From positions 1 to 35,332 of the forward strand of contig JAEUGX010000088.1 in assembly GCA_016795545.1 (NCBI GenBank): a stretch of 35,332 nt of DNA, written 5' to 3'. This stretch comes from Opitutaceae bacterium (GTDB lineage Bacteria > Verrucomicrobiota > Verrucomicrobiia > Opitutales > Opitutaceae). The position numbers and the translations under genes are program-made. A model generated the notes under the pieces. That model searched no databases, was not told the DNA's origin, and saw only the letters and a list, made by a program, of their open reading frames with translations. Positions 1-6,958 of the stretch are shown here, in pieces. Each line of letters begins with the position of its first letter. Position 1 is the first letter of the stretch.

Positions 1-668
1 GCGAGGTCGGCTGCGGCAAGACCACCCTCTGTCGCAAGTTCCTGAACGAGCTCGACCCCGGGCACTACGATTCCGCCCTGATCCTCAACCCGCGGCTCAA
101 CGAGACCCAGATGCTCCGGGCGATCCTCACCGAGCTGGGCGAGCCCAAGCTCGCCCAGGGCAAGAACGACCTCATCACCCAGATCAACCAGCTCCTGCTC
201 GCCCGCATCGCGGCCGGCCGCGAGATCGTCCTCATCATCGACGAGGCCCAGAACCTTTCCTTCGAGGTCTTCGAGCAGGTCCGCCTCCTCTCGAACCTCG
301 AGACCGACAAGCAGAAGCTCCTCCAGATCGTGCTCATGGGCCAGCCCGAGCTGAAGGAGAAGCTCGCGCGCGAGGAGCTCCGCCAGCTGCGGCAGCGTAT
401 CCTGGTGCATTACGAGCTGCAGCCGTTCAGCCGCGAGGAGATGGACCGCTACATCAGCCACCGCCTCACGGTCTCGGGCAGCATGGGCCGCCCCTACTTC
501 ACGAACTGGGCCCTCCGCCACATCTACCGGCGCAGCAAGGGAATTCCCCGCATCATCAACAATCTCTGCGACAAGGCGCTCCTCTCCGCCTATATTCGCG
601 AGTCCGACGAGGTCGACTACTGGGACGCGCGCCGGGCGTCGCGCGACGTCGACCGGCTGCTGCAATGA
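1..668 (+). CDS. ExeA/GspA-type AAA ATPase (5' truncated)
   Basis: The gene runs in from the left edge; 221 residues are visible and the N-terminus is missing. The first visible codons give a P-loop (EVGCGKTT, nt 3-26). A Walker B segment EIVLIIDEAQNL follows, with its Asp-Glu at nt 240-245, then sensor-like IVLMGQPEL and the typical C-terminal lid (GIPRIINNLCDKALL). This pattern is that of ExeA/GspA ATPases, including the subgroup found in exosortase/PEP-CTERM exopolysaccharide loci. They hydrolyse ATP at the inner face of the cytoplasmic membrane, normally with a GspB-like partner, and such a partner lies just downstream. The stop codon overlaps the ATG of a 25-codon ORF (ATGA). Family is confident. 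The assignment to polysaccharide export rather than type II secretion rests on the sugar genes next door and is inference. Confidence 0.88.
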   Translation, partial: EVGCGKTTLCRKFLNELDPGHYDSALILNPRLNETQMLRAILTELGEPKLAQGKNDLITQINQLLLARIAAGREIVLIIDEAQNLSFEVFEQVRLLSNLETDKQKLLQIVLMGQPELKEKLAREELRQLRQRILVHYELQPFSREEMDRYISHRLTVSGSMGRPYFTNWALRHIYRRSKGIPRIINNLCDKALLSAYIRESDEVDYWDARRASRDVDRLLQ

Positions 669-742
669 CCGCGCCCGCCACCTTCACCATCGACGCCGCC
701 GCCCGGATCGCCGATAACGGCTGCCGCCACCACGCCCCATGA
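665..742 (+). CDS. 25-codon ORF coupled to both flanking genes
   Basis: This small reading frame fills the gap between the ATPase and the GspB-like gene. Its ATG (665-667) overlaps the ATPase stop as ATGA, and its TGA (740-742) overlaps the GspB-like ATG (739) as ATGA. The predicted peptide begins MTAPATFTIDAAARI and has a short hydrophilic end with one Cys and two His; no membrane segment or known domain is seen. It could be a real micropeptide, a relay that carries ribosomes from one gene to the next, or chance. The double four-base overlap is the only argument for translation. Confidence 0.4.
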   Translation: MTAPATFTIDAAARIADNGCRHHAP

Positions 743-1443
743 GCCTGATCAACGAAGCGCTGAAGAAGGCGCAGAAGCAGCGGACCGGCGAGAGCGCCCC
801 GCTGCCGAGCGTGGGCGGCGTTCCGGCCGCCCGCATCGCCAAGCGCGGCAAACCCGCCGCCTTCCACACCGTCTTCATCCGCGCGGGCATCGGCGCCGCC
901 ATCGCCGTGGTCCTCGTCGTCGGCGGCCTCGTGGCCTACCGCCTCCTGCAGTCGCCGCCGGCCGTCGCCACCGCGCCCGCGGCCAACTCGGCGCCCGCCG
1001 CGACGCCGCAGGCCGCCGCGCCGGCCCCCGTCCCCGCGCCGGTCGCAACCGTCACGCCGCCGCCCAAGGCCGAGACGCCCGCGCCCGCGCCCACGGCCGC
1101 CGCCGCCTCGTTCACGGTCCCGGCGCCGGCTCCGGCCGCCCCGCCGGCGGAGGTCCACCCGGCGCCGAAGGCCGCCGCGACGCCCGCGGTCGTGTTCGAG
1201 ACGCCCAAGCTCCCCGCGGCGCCGCCGCCCAAGATGTCCCCGCGCGCCGTCGCCTTCATCGAGAGCCTGCGCATCGCCGGCATCCGCACCTCCGCGACCG
1301 ACAGCAAGGTCCTCATGAACGACCGGGTCTTCCGCATCGGCAACGTCGTCGAGCACGAACTCGGCATCAAGCTCACCGGCATCTCCTCCAGCTCCCTCAC
1401 CTTCGAGGACGAACAGGGCGCCGCCTACGTCCGCCAGTTCTGA
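739..1443 (+). CDS. GspB-like membrane protein
   Basis: A 234-residue protein. The N-terminus MSLINEALKKAQKQR is the signature of GspB-like proteins that follow ExeA-type ATPases. One membrane segment lies at about residues 48-69. It is followed by a long Ala/Pro-rich linker (about 72-158), which probably spans the periplasm, and a compact C-terminal domain (about 160-234, VFRIGNVVEHELGIKLTGI) like that of GspB/PilP-type proteins. By family analogy it couples the cytoplasmic ATPase to periplasmic or outer-membrane export parts. It sits immediately after the ATPase, linked by a 25-codon ORF. The linker is low-complexity, so its length is unlikely to be conserved. No secretin or other Gsp genes are visible, so the exported material is unknown. 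Confidence 0.8.
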   Translation: MSLINEALKKAQKQRTGESAPLPSVGGVPAARIAKRGKPAAFHTVFIRAGIGAAIAVVLVVGGLVAYRLLQSPPAVATAPAANSAPAATPQAAAPAPVPAPVATVTPPPKAETPAPAPTAAAASFTVPAPAPAAPPAEVHPAPKAAATPAVVFETPKLPAAPPPKMSPRAVAFIESLRIAGIRTSATDSKVLMNDRVFRIGNVVEHELGIKLTGISSSSLTFEDEQGAAYVRQF

Positions 1444-1445
1444 TC

Positions 1446-1472
1446 CCCGGGCGGCCGCTCCCGGGCCGCGGG
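1446..1472. terminator. GC hairpin between convergent genes
   Basis: Arms CCCG(GG)CGGCC (1446-1456) and GGCCGCGGG (1464-1472) can form nine GC-rich pairs with a two-base bulge and a seven-base loop. It lies between the GspB-like stop and the sugar-transferase stop, so it could end transcription from both sides. No T-run follows, so it is not a classical intrinsic terminator. Confidence 0.4.
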
Positions 1473-1473
1473 T

Positions 1474-2895
1474 TCAATACGCCGACTTCGGCGGGAAGAA
1501 CACCTGCCAGAAGGTCTTCAGCGTGATCTGGAGATCCAGCCAGATCGACCAGTGCGCGATGTAGTAGAGGTCCAGCCGGATCCGCTCCTGGAGCTGCTCC
1601 GGCGTCCGGATCTCGCCCCGGAAACCCTCGCTCTGTGCCAGGCCCGTGATGCCGGGCTTCACCCAGTGCTTCGAACGGTAGGAGCGCACCTGCCGCTCGA
1701 ATTCCTCGTCGAGCAGCGGCATCACCGGCCGCGGCCCGACGATGCTCATCTGCCCGGTCAGCACGTTGCAGAACTGCGGAAACTCGTCGAGGCTGTGCCG
1801 CCGCAGGAAATGCCCGAAGGGATACACCCGCCCGTCGCCGGCCCACGCCTGCCGGCTCTCGGCCTGCTCGTCCGGCGGGGCCACGTGCATCGAGCGGAAC
1901 TTCAGCATCGGGAACTCCGTCCGCCGCTCGCCCGCGCGGGGCCGCACGTGCAGCAGCGGCCCCGGCGACTGCAGCCGCTGCGCGACCCAGACCACCAGCA
2001 TCAGGGGCGGCAGCGCCAGCACCACCATCGGCAGCGCGACCAGGATGTCGAACGCCCGCTTCACCGCCCGGTTCAGCGGCTCCTCCAGCGGCTCGTCGTG
2101 GAGCGCGAAGAAATGGTGCCCGCCCTCGTCCACCGACACCACCGGATGCCCCAGGATCTCCTCCACCTGGTGGTGGATCAGCAGCCGGCAGCCGCAGGCC
2201 TGGCAGTGGGCCAGGATCTGCCGCGAAACCTCGGGTTTCTCCGGCAGCTCGAGCAGGATCACCTGCCCGATGGCCTTCTCCTCCAGCACGCGCGGCAGGT
2301 CCGCGACGACGCCGACATAAGGCGCCGCCGAGCCGGTCGGGGCGTCGGCCATGGCCGTCAGCGCGACAAAGCCCGCCGGCTCGACCCCGAGGTGCTGGCG
2401 CTGCGTCATCCACTCCTGCAGCCGGGCCAGCGATGCCGGACGGCCGACAAAGAGCGTCGGGATCCGCTCCCCCGAGCCGAACAGCAGCCCCGCGAGCAGC
2501 CGCGGCAGCGCCCGGTGCAGCCACACCAGCCCGAGCCAGCTGCCGACCAGGAAAGTGCCGAGGAAAAGACGGCTGATGCTGCGGTCCTGGGTGGCGAACA
2601 TCATGGTGAACACCGCCAGGGCCATCAGCCCGACCTGCAGCGTCGCCAGCCCCGCCGCCTCCACGCCCGACAACCGCGTCAGGCGCGACTCCACCGCCCG
2701 GATGCGGCCGCTGCCCGCCAGCAGCCCGATCACGACACACAGGAAATACGGCAGCAGGTTCACCTCCCGGCTCAGGCGCACCACCGGCACGTACCGCATG
2801 ATGAACTCCGCATACACCCAGAAGCAGACCGCCACGCACAGCAGCACGATGAGCCCGTGAAGCCGGACGAGTCCCCGATGGCGGTTGGTGATCAT
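1474..2895 (-). CDS. Polyprenyl-phosphate sugar-1-phosphate transferase (exopolysaccharide initiation)
   Basis: A 473-residue bacterial sugar transferase of the WbaP/WcaJ/EpsB kind. The N-terminal part has four or five membrane segments (about 13-36, 46-62, 82-101, 108-130), then a soluble CoA-binding-like region (about 145-245). A further membrane or re-entrant helix (about 282-304) follows the KRAFD motif, and the catalytic domain carries KFRSM, DEFPQ (370-374), VGPRP and KPGITG. The enzyme moves a sugar-1-phosphate from a nucleotide sugar onto undecaprenyl phosphate at the inner membrane, the first step of surface polysaccharide assembly. I start it at the ATG at 2895, because 12 more upstream codons in frame look unlike the family. 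It is last in a minus-strand run with two nucleotide-sugar enzymes that can supply its substrate. Confidence 0.93.
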   Translation of the reverse strand: MITNRHRGLVRLHGLIVLLCVAVCFWVYAEFIMRYVPVVRLSREVNLLPYFLCVVIGLLAGSGRIRAVESRLTRLSGVEAAGLATLQVGLMALAVFTMMFATQDRSISRLFLGTFLVGSWLGLVWLHRALPRLLAGLLFGSGERIPTLFVGRPASLARLQEWMTQRQHLGVEPAGFVALTAMADAPTGSAAPYVGVVADLPRVLEEKAIGQVILLELPEKPEVSRQILAHCQACGCRLLIHHQVEEILGHPVVSVDEGGHHFFALHDEPLEEPLNRAVKRAFDILVALPMVVLALPPLMLVVWVAQRLQSPGPLLHVRPRAGERRTEFPMLKFRSMHVAPPDEQAESRQAWAGDGRVYPFGHFLRRHSLDEFPQFCNVLTGQMSIVGPRPVMPLLDEEFERQVRSYRSKHWVKPGITGLAQSEGFRGEIRTPEQLQERIRLDLYYIAHWSIWLDLQITLKTFWQVFFPPKSAY

Positions 2896-2952
2896 GGAAG
2901 AAGCGCGGACCCTAGCACCTCGCCGCGCCACCGCAAGCCCCCGCCGCCCCGT

Positions 2953-3981
2953 TCACACCGCGAGCTGCCGCAGCCAGTCGCGATGGGCGACGTGCCACGC
3001 CACGGACCGCCGGACGCCTTCCTCGAGCGTCACCTCCGGCCTCCACCCGAGCAGCCGGCCGGCTTTCGTGATGTCCGCCCACGTCGCGGCAATGTCCGCC
3101 TCGTGCAGCGGACGCGCCTCGATCTGCGCCTTCCGCCCCAGCTGGCCCTCGATCAGCCCGATCAGCGTCTGCAGGCTGACCGGGTTGCGGCCGCCGCCGA
3201 GGTTGATGACCTCGTAGCCCAGCGGCCGCAGCGCGAGCACCGTGCCCCGCGCGATGTCGTCGACGTAAGTGAAGTCGCGCGCCTGGCTGCCGTCGCCGAA
3301 CAGCGTGATCGGCCGCCCCTCGTCGATCCACTTGATGAACCGCAGCGGCGCCATGTCGGGCCGTCCGGCGGGACCGAAGACCGTGAAGTAGCGCACCACG
3401 GAGAGGTCGAGCCCGTGCAGCCGGTGATAGCTGTGCGCGATCATCTCGGCGGCCTTCTTGGACGCCGCATACGGCGACTGCGGCGTGTTCACCGGCTGGT
3501 CCTCCGTGAACGGCAGCGGCGAACCGGTGTAAAGCGAGGAACTGGAGGCCAGCACCTGCTTCCGCACGCCGTGCTTCCGCTGGCATTCGAGGACGTTGAG
3601 CATCCCGGCGACGTTCGTGCTGAAATAGACCTGCGGCTGCTCCAGGCTGGCCCGCACCCCCGCCCGGGCCGCCAGGTTCAAGACCGCGTCGAAACGGTGG
3701 GCGCCGAACAGCGCGTCCAGCTCCGGCAGGTTCTCGATGTCGATCCGCCGGAACTCGAAGCGCCCCGCCGCATCGGCCAGCGGCTGCGCACCCGGCGCGA
3801 ACGCCTCCCCGGGCCGCCACGCCCGGCCCAGCAGCCGCGACAGGCGGTAGTGCTTCAGCCGGACGTCGTAATAGTCGTTGAGATTGTCGATGCCGACCAC
3901 CCGGTGCCCCGCCTCGAGCAGCAGCTCGCAGACGCGCGCGGCGATGAATCCGGCGGCTCCCGTGACGAGATAAGTGGACAT
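2953..3981 (-). CDS. NAD-dependent epimerase, UDP-glucuronate 4-epimerase-like
   Basis: A 342-residue extended short-chain dehydrogenase/reductase. The N-terminal Rossmann motif is GAAGFIA (8-14). The stretch DNLNDYYDVRLK (32-43) is characteristic of UDP-glucuronate 4-epimerases of the CapI/LpsL group. Catalytic Tyr171 and Lys175 (YAASK) and the serine cluster near 147-149 are present. The predicted reaction interconverts UDP-glucuronate and UDP-galacturonate in the cytoplasm for polysaccharide synthesis. It starts 21 bases after the GDP-mannose dehydratase stop and precedes the sugar transferase, so the three are probably one operon. The exact substrate is less sure than the fold; a different UDP-sugar epimerase is possible. 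Confidence 0.88.
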   Translation of the reverse strand: MSTYLVTGAAGFIAARVCELLLEAGHRVVGIDNLNDYYDVRLKHYRLSRLLGRAWRPGEAFAPGAQPLADAAGRFEFRRIDIENLPELDALFGAHRFDAVLNLAARAGVRASLEQPQVYFSTNVAGMLNVLECQRKHGVRKQVLASSSSLYTGSPLPFTEDQPVNTPQSPYAASKKAAEMIAHSYHRLHGLDLSVVRYFTVFGPAGRPDMAPLRFIKWIDEGRPITLFGDGSQARDFTYVDDIARGTVLALRPLGYEVINLGGGRNPVSLQTLIGLIEGQLGRKAQIEARPLHEADIAATWADITKAGRLLGWRPEVTLEEGVRRSVAWHVAHRDWLRQLAV

Positions 3982-4002
3982 GGCGAGGGTCGTCGGCCCG
4001 GC

Positions 4003-5025
4003 TCAGCCGGCCTCCGCGTCGGCCCGCGCCATCAGGCGCGCCACGTCGGCGCCGACCGTGCGCGGCGCCCAGCCCAGGCGTTCGCGCGCGGCGGCGGGAT
4101 CCCCGACGAGCGCCGACGATTCGGCCGGACGGAAATAGCGGGGATCCACCCGCAGCACGACGCGCCCGTTGTCCGTCCGCCGGCCGACCTCGGCGACTCC
4201 GGAGCCCTCGAACACCAGCTCCAGGCCCAGCTCGGCGAACGCGGCCTGCGCGAACTCGCGCACCGTGCAGGTGCGACCCGTGGCCAGCACGAAATCGTCC
4301 GCCTGCCCGGCCTGCAGCATCCGCCACATCGCCTGCACGTATTCCGGCGCATATCCCCAGTCGCGACGCGCGTCGAGGTTGCCGAGGTGCAGCTCCTCCT
4401 GCCGGCCGGCGCGAATCCGGGCGGCGCTCAGGGAGATCTTGCGCGTGACGAAATTCTCGCCGCGGCGCGGCGACTCGTGATTGTAGGCGATCCCGCTGCA
4501 CGCGAACAGGCCGTAGGCCTGCCGGTACACCCGGCAGAGCTGCGTGGCGAAGGCCTTGGCGCATCCGTAGGGGTTCACGGGCTCGACCGGGGTCGCCGCC
4601 GTCTGCGGCCCGGCCTTCGGCACCCCGAAGATCTCCGAGCTCGACGCATGGTAGAAGCGCACCGGCCGGTCCAGGTCGCGCACCACCTCCAGCAGGCCGA
4701 GCGTCGCCATCGCGTTGTCCTCGCACGTGACCTCCGGGATCTCGAAGCTCAGCCCCACGTGGCTCTGCCCGGCGAGGTGATAGATCTCGTCCGGGGCGAC
4801 CTTCCGCAGCATCCGCCGGAGCGACGTCCGGTCGTTCAGGTCGCCGTAGTGCAGCACCAGCCGCTCCTCGCCCGGCGCGCCCGCCCGCAGGGGGTCGATG
4901 CGCGCGCGGTTGAACATGCTGGCGCGGCGGACCAGGCCGTGCACGCGGTAGCCCTCCGCGAGCAGAAGCTCCGCCAGGTAGGAGCCGTCTTGTCCGGTGA
5001 TGCCGATGATGAGCGCGGTTTTCAA
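4003..5025 (-). CDS. gmd: GDP-mannose 4,6-dehydratase
   Basis: A 340-residue enzyme that turns GDP-D-mannose into GDP-4-keto-6-deoxy-D-mannose, the precursor of GDP-fucose, GDP-rhamnose and related deoxysugars. The N-terminus MKTALIIGITGQDGSYLAE is close to the Gmd consensus with its Gly-rich NADP motif. SSSEIFG (128-134, with the catalytic Glu131) and Tyr153/Lys157 (YGCAK) are intact. The start codon appears to be TTG (5023-5025): no in-frame ATG or GTG lies just upstream and the family N-terminus begins exactly here. The first gene of the likely gmd / epimerase / sugar-transferase operon. A GC-rich hairpin (5043-5067) stands 18 bases upstream of the start. Confidence 0.93.
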   Translation of the reverse strand: MKTALIIGITGQDGSYLAELLLAEGYRVHGLVRRASMFNRARIDPLRAGAPGEERLVLHYGDLNDRTSLRRMLRKVAPDEIYHLAGQSHVGLSFEIPEVTCEDNAMATLGLLEVVRDLDRPVRFYHASSSEIFGVPKAGPQTAATPVEPVNPYGCAKAFATQLCRVYRQAYGLFACSGIAYNHESPRRGENFVTRKISLSAARIRAGRQEELHLGNLDARRDWGYAPEYVQAMWRMLQAGQADDFVLATGRTCTVREFAQAAFAELGLELVFEGSGVAEVGRRTDNGRVVLRVDPRYFRPAESSALVGDPAAARERLGWAPRTVGADVARLMARADAEAG

Positions 5026-5042
5026 GCGATGGGTGGAAGAGG

Positions 5043-5067
5043 GGCGCCGACCATTAGTGCCGGCGCC
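5043..5067 (-). promoter_or_regulatory. Hairpin upstream of the gmd TTG start
   Basis: Perfect 7-bp inverted repeat GGCGCCG (5043-5049) and CGGCGCC (5061-5067) with an 11-base loop, lying in the leader 18-42 bases before the TTG start. It could lower translation of gmd or act as an operator; only the repeat itself is seen. Confidence 0.3.
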
Positions 5068-5082
5068 GACGAATTCCCAAGG

Positions 5083-5105
5083 AAAAAATGCCGGCCGGCC
5101 CGGCC
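5083..5105 (-). terminator. Intrinsic terminator after polX
   Basis: On the minus strand, directly after the polX stop, GCCGG / loop / CCGGC (arms at 5100-5104 and 5090-5094) is followed by one base and then six T residues (A-run at 5083-5088 on the plus strand). This is one of two hairpins in the window with a proper T-tract. It should separate polX from the downstream gmd operon. Confidence 0.6.
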
Positions 5106-5106
5106 G

Positions 5107-6867
5107 CTACGCCAGCCATTGCTTCATCTGCGCCAGCGGCTTCGTGTTCAGCACGGCCGCCTTCGTCAACCAGCCCTTGCGCGCCACCCCGACGCCCAGC
5201 CGGTAGTAGGCCAGCTGCTCCGTGCGGTGCGCGTCGGGATTGATGCTCGTGAGCAGCCCCTTCGCGGCCGCCTTGCGCCAGAGCCGCCAGTCCATGTCGA
5301 GACGCCACGGGCTGGCATTCAGCTCGATCACCACGCCGCGCGCCACCGCCGCGTCCACGATCCGGTCCGCGTCCACCTCGTAGCCCTCGCGCTCCAGCAG
5401 CAGCCGGCCCGTCAGGTGGCCCAGCATCGTGACGTGCGGCTGCTCGATGGCCCGGATGATCCGCCGGGTCATGTCCTCCCGCCCCTGCCGGAACGCCGAG
5501 TGCACTGACACCACCACGTAATCCAGCTCCGCCCGCAGGTCCTCCGGGTAGTCGAGGCTGCCGTCGGGCAGGATGTCGCACTCGGTGCCGGCAAACACGT
5601 GGCACTGGAACCGGCCCGACGCGTTGAGCGCGCGGATGGCGGCGATCTGCTCCCGCAGCCGGGCCTCCGTCAGCCCGCGCGCCTGCACGCTCGACTTCGA
5701 GTGGTCCGCGATGCCGAGGTATTCCAGGCCCAGCGCCTGCGCGGCCGCGGTCATCTCCTCCAGCGTGTTGTGACCGTCCGACGCCGTCGTGTGGTTGTGG
5801 AACACCCCGCGGATGTCCGCCTCCTCGACCAGCTCCGGCAGCGTGCCCTGCTCCGCCGCCTCGATCTCGCCCAGGCCCTCGCGCAACTCGGGCGGGATGT
5901 AGGCCAGCCCGAGCTTCTGGAAGAGCGCGGCCTCCGACTTCACGGCCACCAGCGGCCCGGGCGGCCGCGGCGCGCCGGGCTCCGCCGACGGCCCGTGCTT
6001 GTGCTCGGCCGAGAACAGCCCCCACTCGCTCAGGCTCAGCCCGCGCGCCAGCGCGCGCTGCCGCAGCTGCACGTTGTGGTCCTTCGACCCGGTGAAATGA
6101 TGCAGCGCCGACACGAACTGCGCCGGCGGCACGAGCCGCAGGTCGGCCTGGATGCCGGTCTCGAGCCGGACGCTGGCCTTGGTCTCGCCGTGGGCCGTGA
6201 CCTCCCGCACCCCGGGCTGCGCCACGAACCAGTCGGCCACCGGCTTGGGGTCGTCCGTCGCCACCAGGAAATCCAGGTCCCCCACCGTCTCCAGCCGCCG
6301 CCGCAGGCTGCCCGCATGCTCCGCCTGCCGGACCTGGGGCAGGCGCCGCAGGCCCGCCAGGATCGGCTCCGCCGTCTCCCACGCCTCGGTCCACAGGTGC
6401 CGCCGGCCGTATTGCTCCCGGTTGCGGATGCCCTCGAGTATCTTCTCCTGCGTCTTCTCCCCGAAGCCCTCCAGCCCGGCCACCCGCCCTTGCGCGCAGG
6501 CCTGCTGCAGCGCCGCGATCGAATCGATCCCGAGCCGCTCGTGCAGCGCCTTCACCTTCTTGGGGCCCACCCCCGGGATCCGCAGCATCTCCACCAGCCC
6601 GGGGGGAATCGAGGCCTTGAGCTGGTCGTGGAATCCCAGGCGGCCCGTGGCCTTGAGCTCGGTGATCTTCTGCGCCAGCGCATCGCCGATGCCCTTCACC
6701 TCCTCGAGCGTGCCGGCGGCGATCCGCCGGTCGAGTTCCTCCTCGCTCATCGCCTCCACCAGCCGCGCCCCGGCCTGGTAGGCCCGGATCTTGAAGGGGT
6801 TCTCCCCCTTGAGTTCCAGCAGCGTGCCGATGTCGGTCAGGATGGCGGCGATCTCGATCTTGTTCAC
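5107..6867 (-). CDS. polX: DNA polymerase X family protein with PHP domain
   Basis: A 586-residue bacterial PolX. The N-terminal 8-kDa-like region (NKIEIAAILTDIG..ELKGENPFKIRAY) carries two helix-hairpin-helix motifs (KGIGDALAQKI about 58-68; IPGVGPKKVKAL about 97-108). The palm has GSLRRR (186-191), metal-binding DLD (197-199) and the third Asp (DLRL, about 242). The C-terminal PHP domain has HNHTTASDG (357-365), IADHS, GTECDI, a VHS motif, GHLTGR and PDAHR, so its metal site looks complete. These proteins fill short gaps in base-excision repair, and PHP adds 3'-5' exonuclease or end-processing. I start at the GTG at 6867 because the family begins with this motif; another in-frame GTG lies at 6942. 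Confidence 0.93.
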   Translation of the reverse strand: MNKIEIAAILTDIGTLLELKGENPFKIRAYQAGARLVEAMSEEELDRRIAAGTLEEVKGIGDALAQKITELKATGRLGFHDQLKASIPPGLVEMLRIPGVGPKKVKALHERLGIDSIAALQQACAQGRVAGLEGFGEKTQEKILEGIRNREQYGRRHLWTEAWETAEPILAGLRRLPQVRQAEHAGSLRRRLETVGDLDFLVATDDPKPVADWFVAQPGVREVTAHGETKASVRLETGIQADLRLVPPAQFVSALHHFTGSKDHNVQLRQRALARGLSLSEWGLFSAEHKHGPSAEPGAPRPPGPLVAVKSEAALFQKLGLAYIPPELREGLGEIEAAEQGTLPELVEEADIRGVFHNHTTASDGHNTLEEMTAAAQALGLEYLGIADHSKSSVQARGLTEARLREQIAAIRALNASGRFQCHVFAGTECDILPDGSLDYPEDLRAELDYVVVSVHSAFRQGREDMTRRIIRAIEQPHVTMLGHLTGRLLLEREGYEVDADRIVDAAVARGVVIELNASPWRLDMDWRLWRKAAAKGLLTSINPDAHRTEQLAYYRLGVGVARKGWLTKAAVLNTKPLAQMKQWLA

Positions 6868-6958
6868 GCCGCCAGCAAAGCACGAAGCGCGCGGGAAGCA
6901 AAGTCTGTTGGCGCGGCCGACCTTCCGGCTGCAGGACTCCACCCCGCCTTCGAGTGGC

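Noticed and set aside
960..1230. Repetitive Ala/Pro coding stretch in the GspB-like gene
   Set aside because: It is a low-complexity linker in frame with both flanking domains, not a DNA repeat element or recombination scar.
1552..5508. A continuous plus-strand open frame of over 1300 codons
   Set aside because: It runs antisense through well-recognised minus-strand genes (sugar transferase, epimerase, gmd, polX) and its translation is Arg/Pro/His-rich without domains. It results from high GC content, which removes stop codons.
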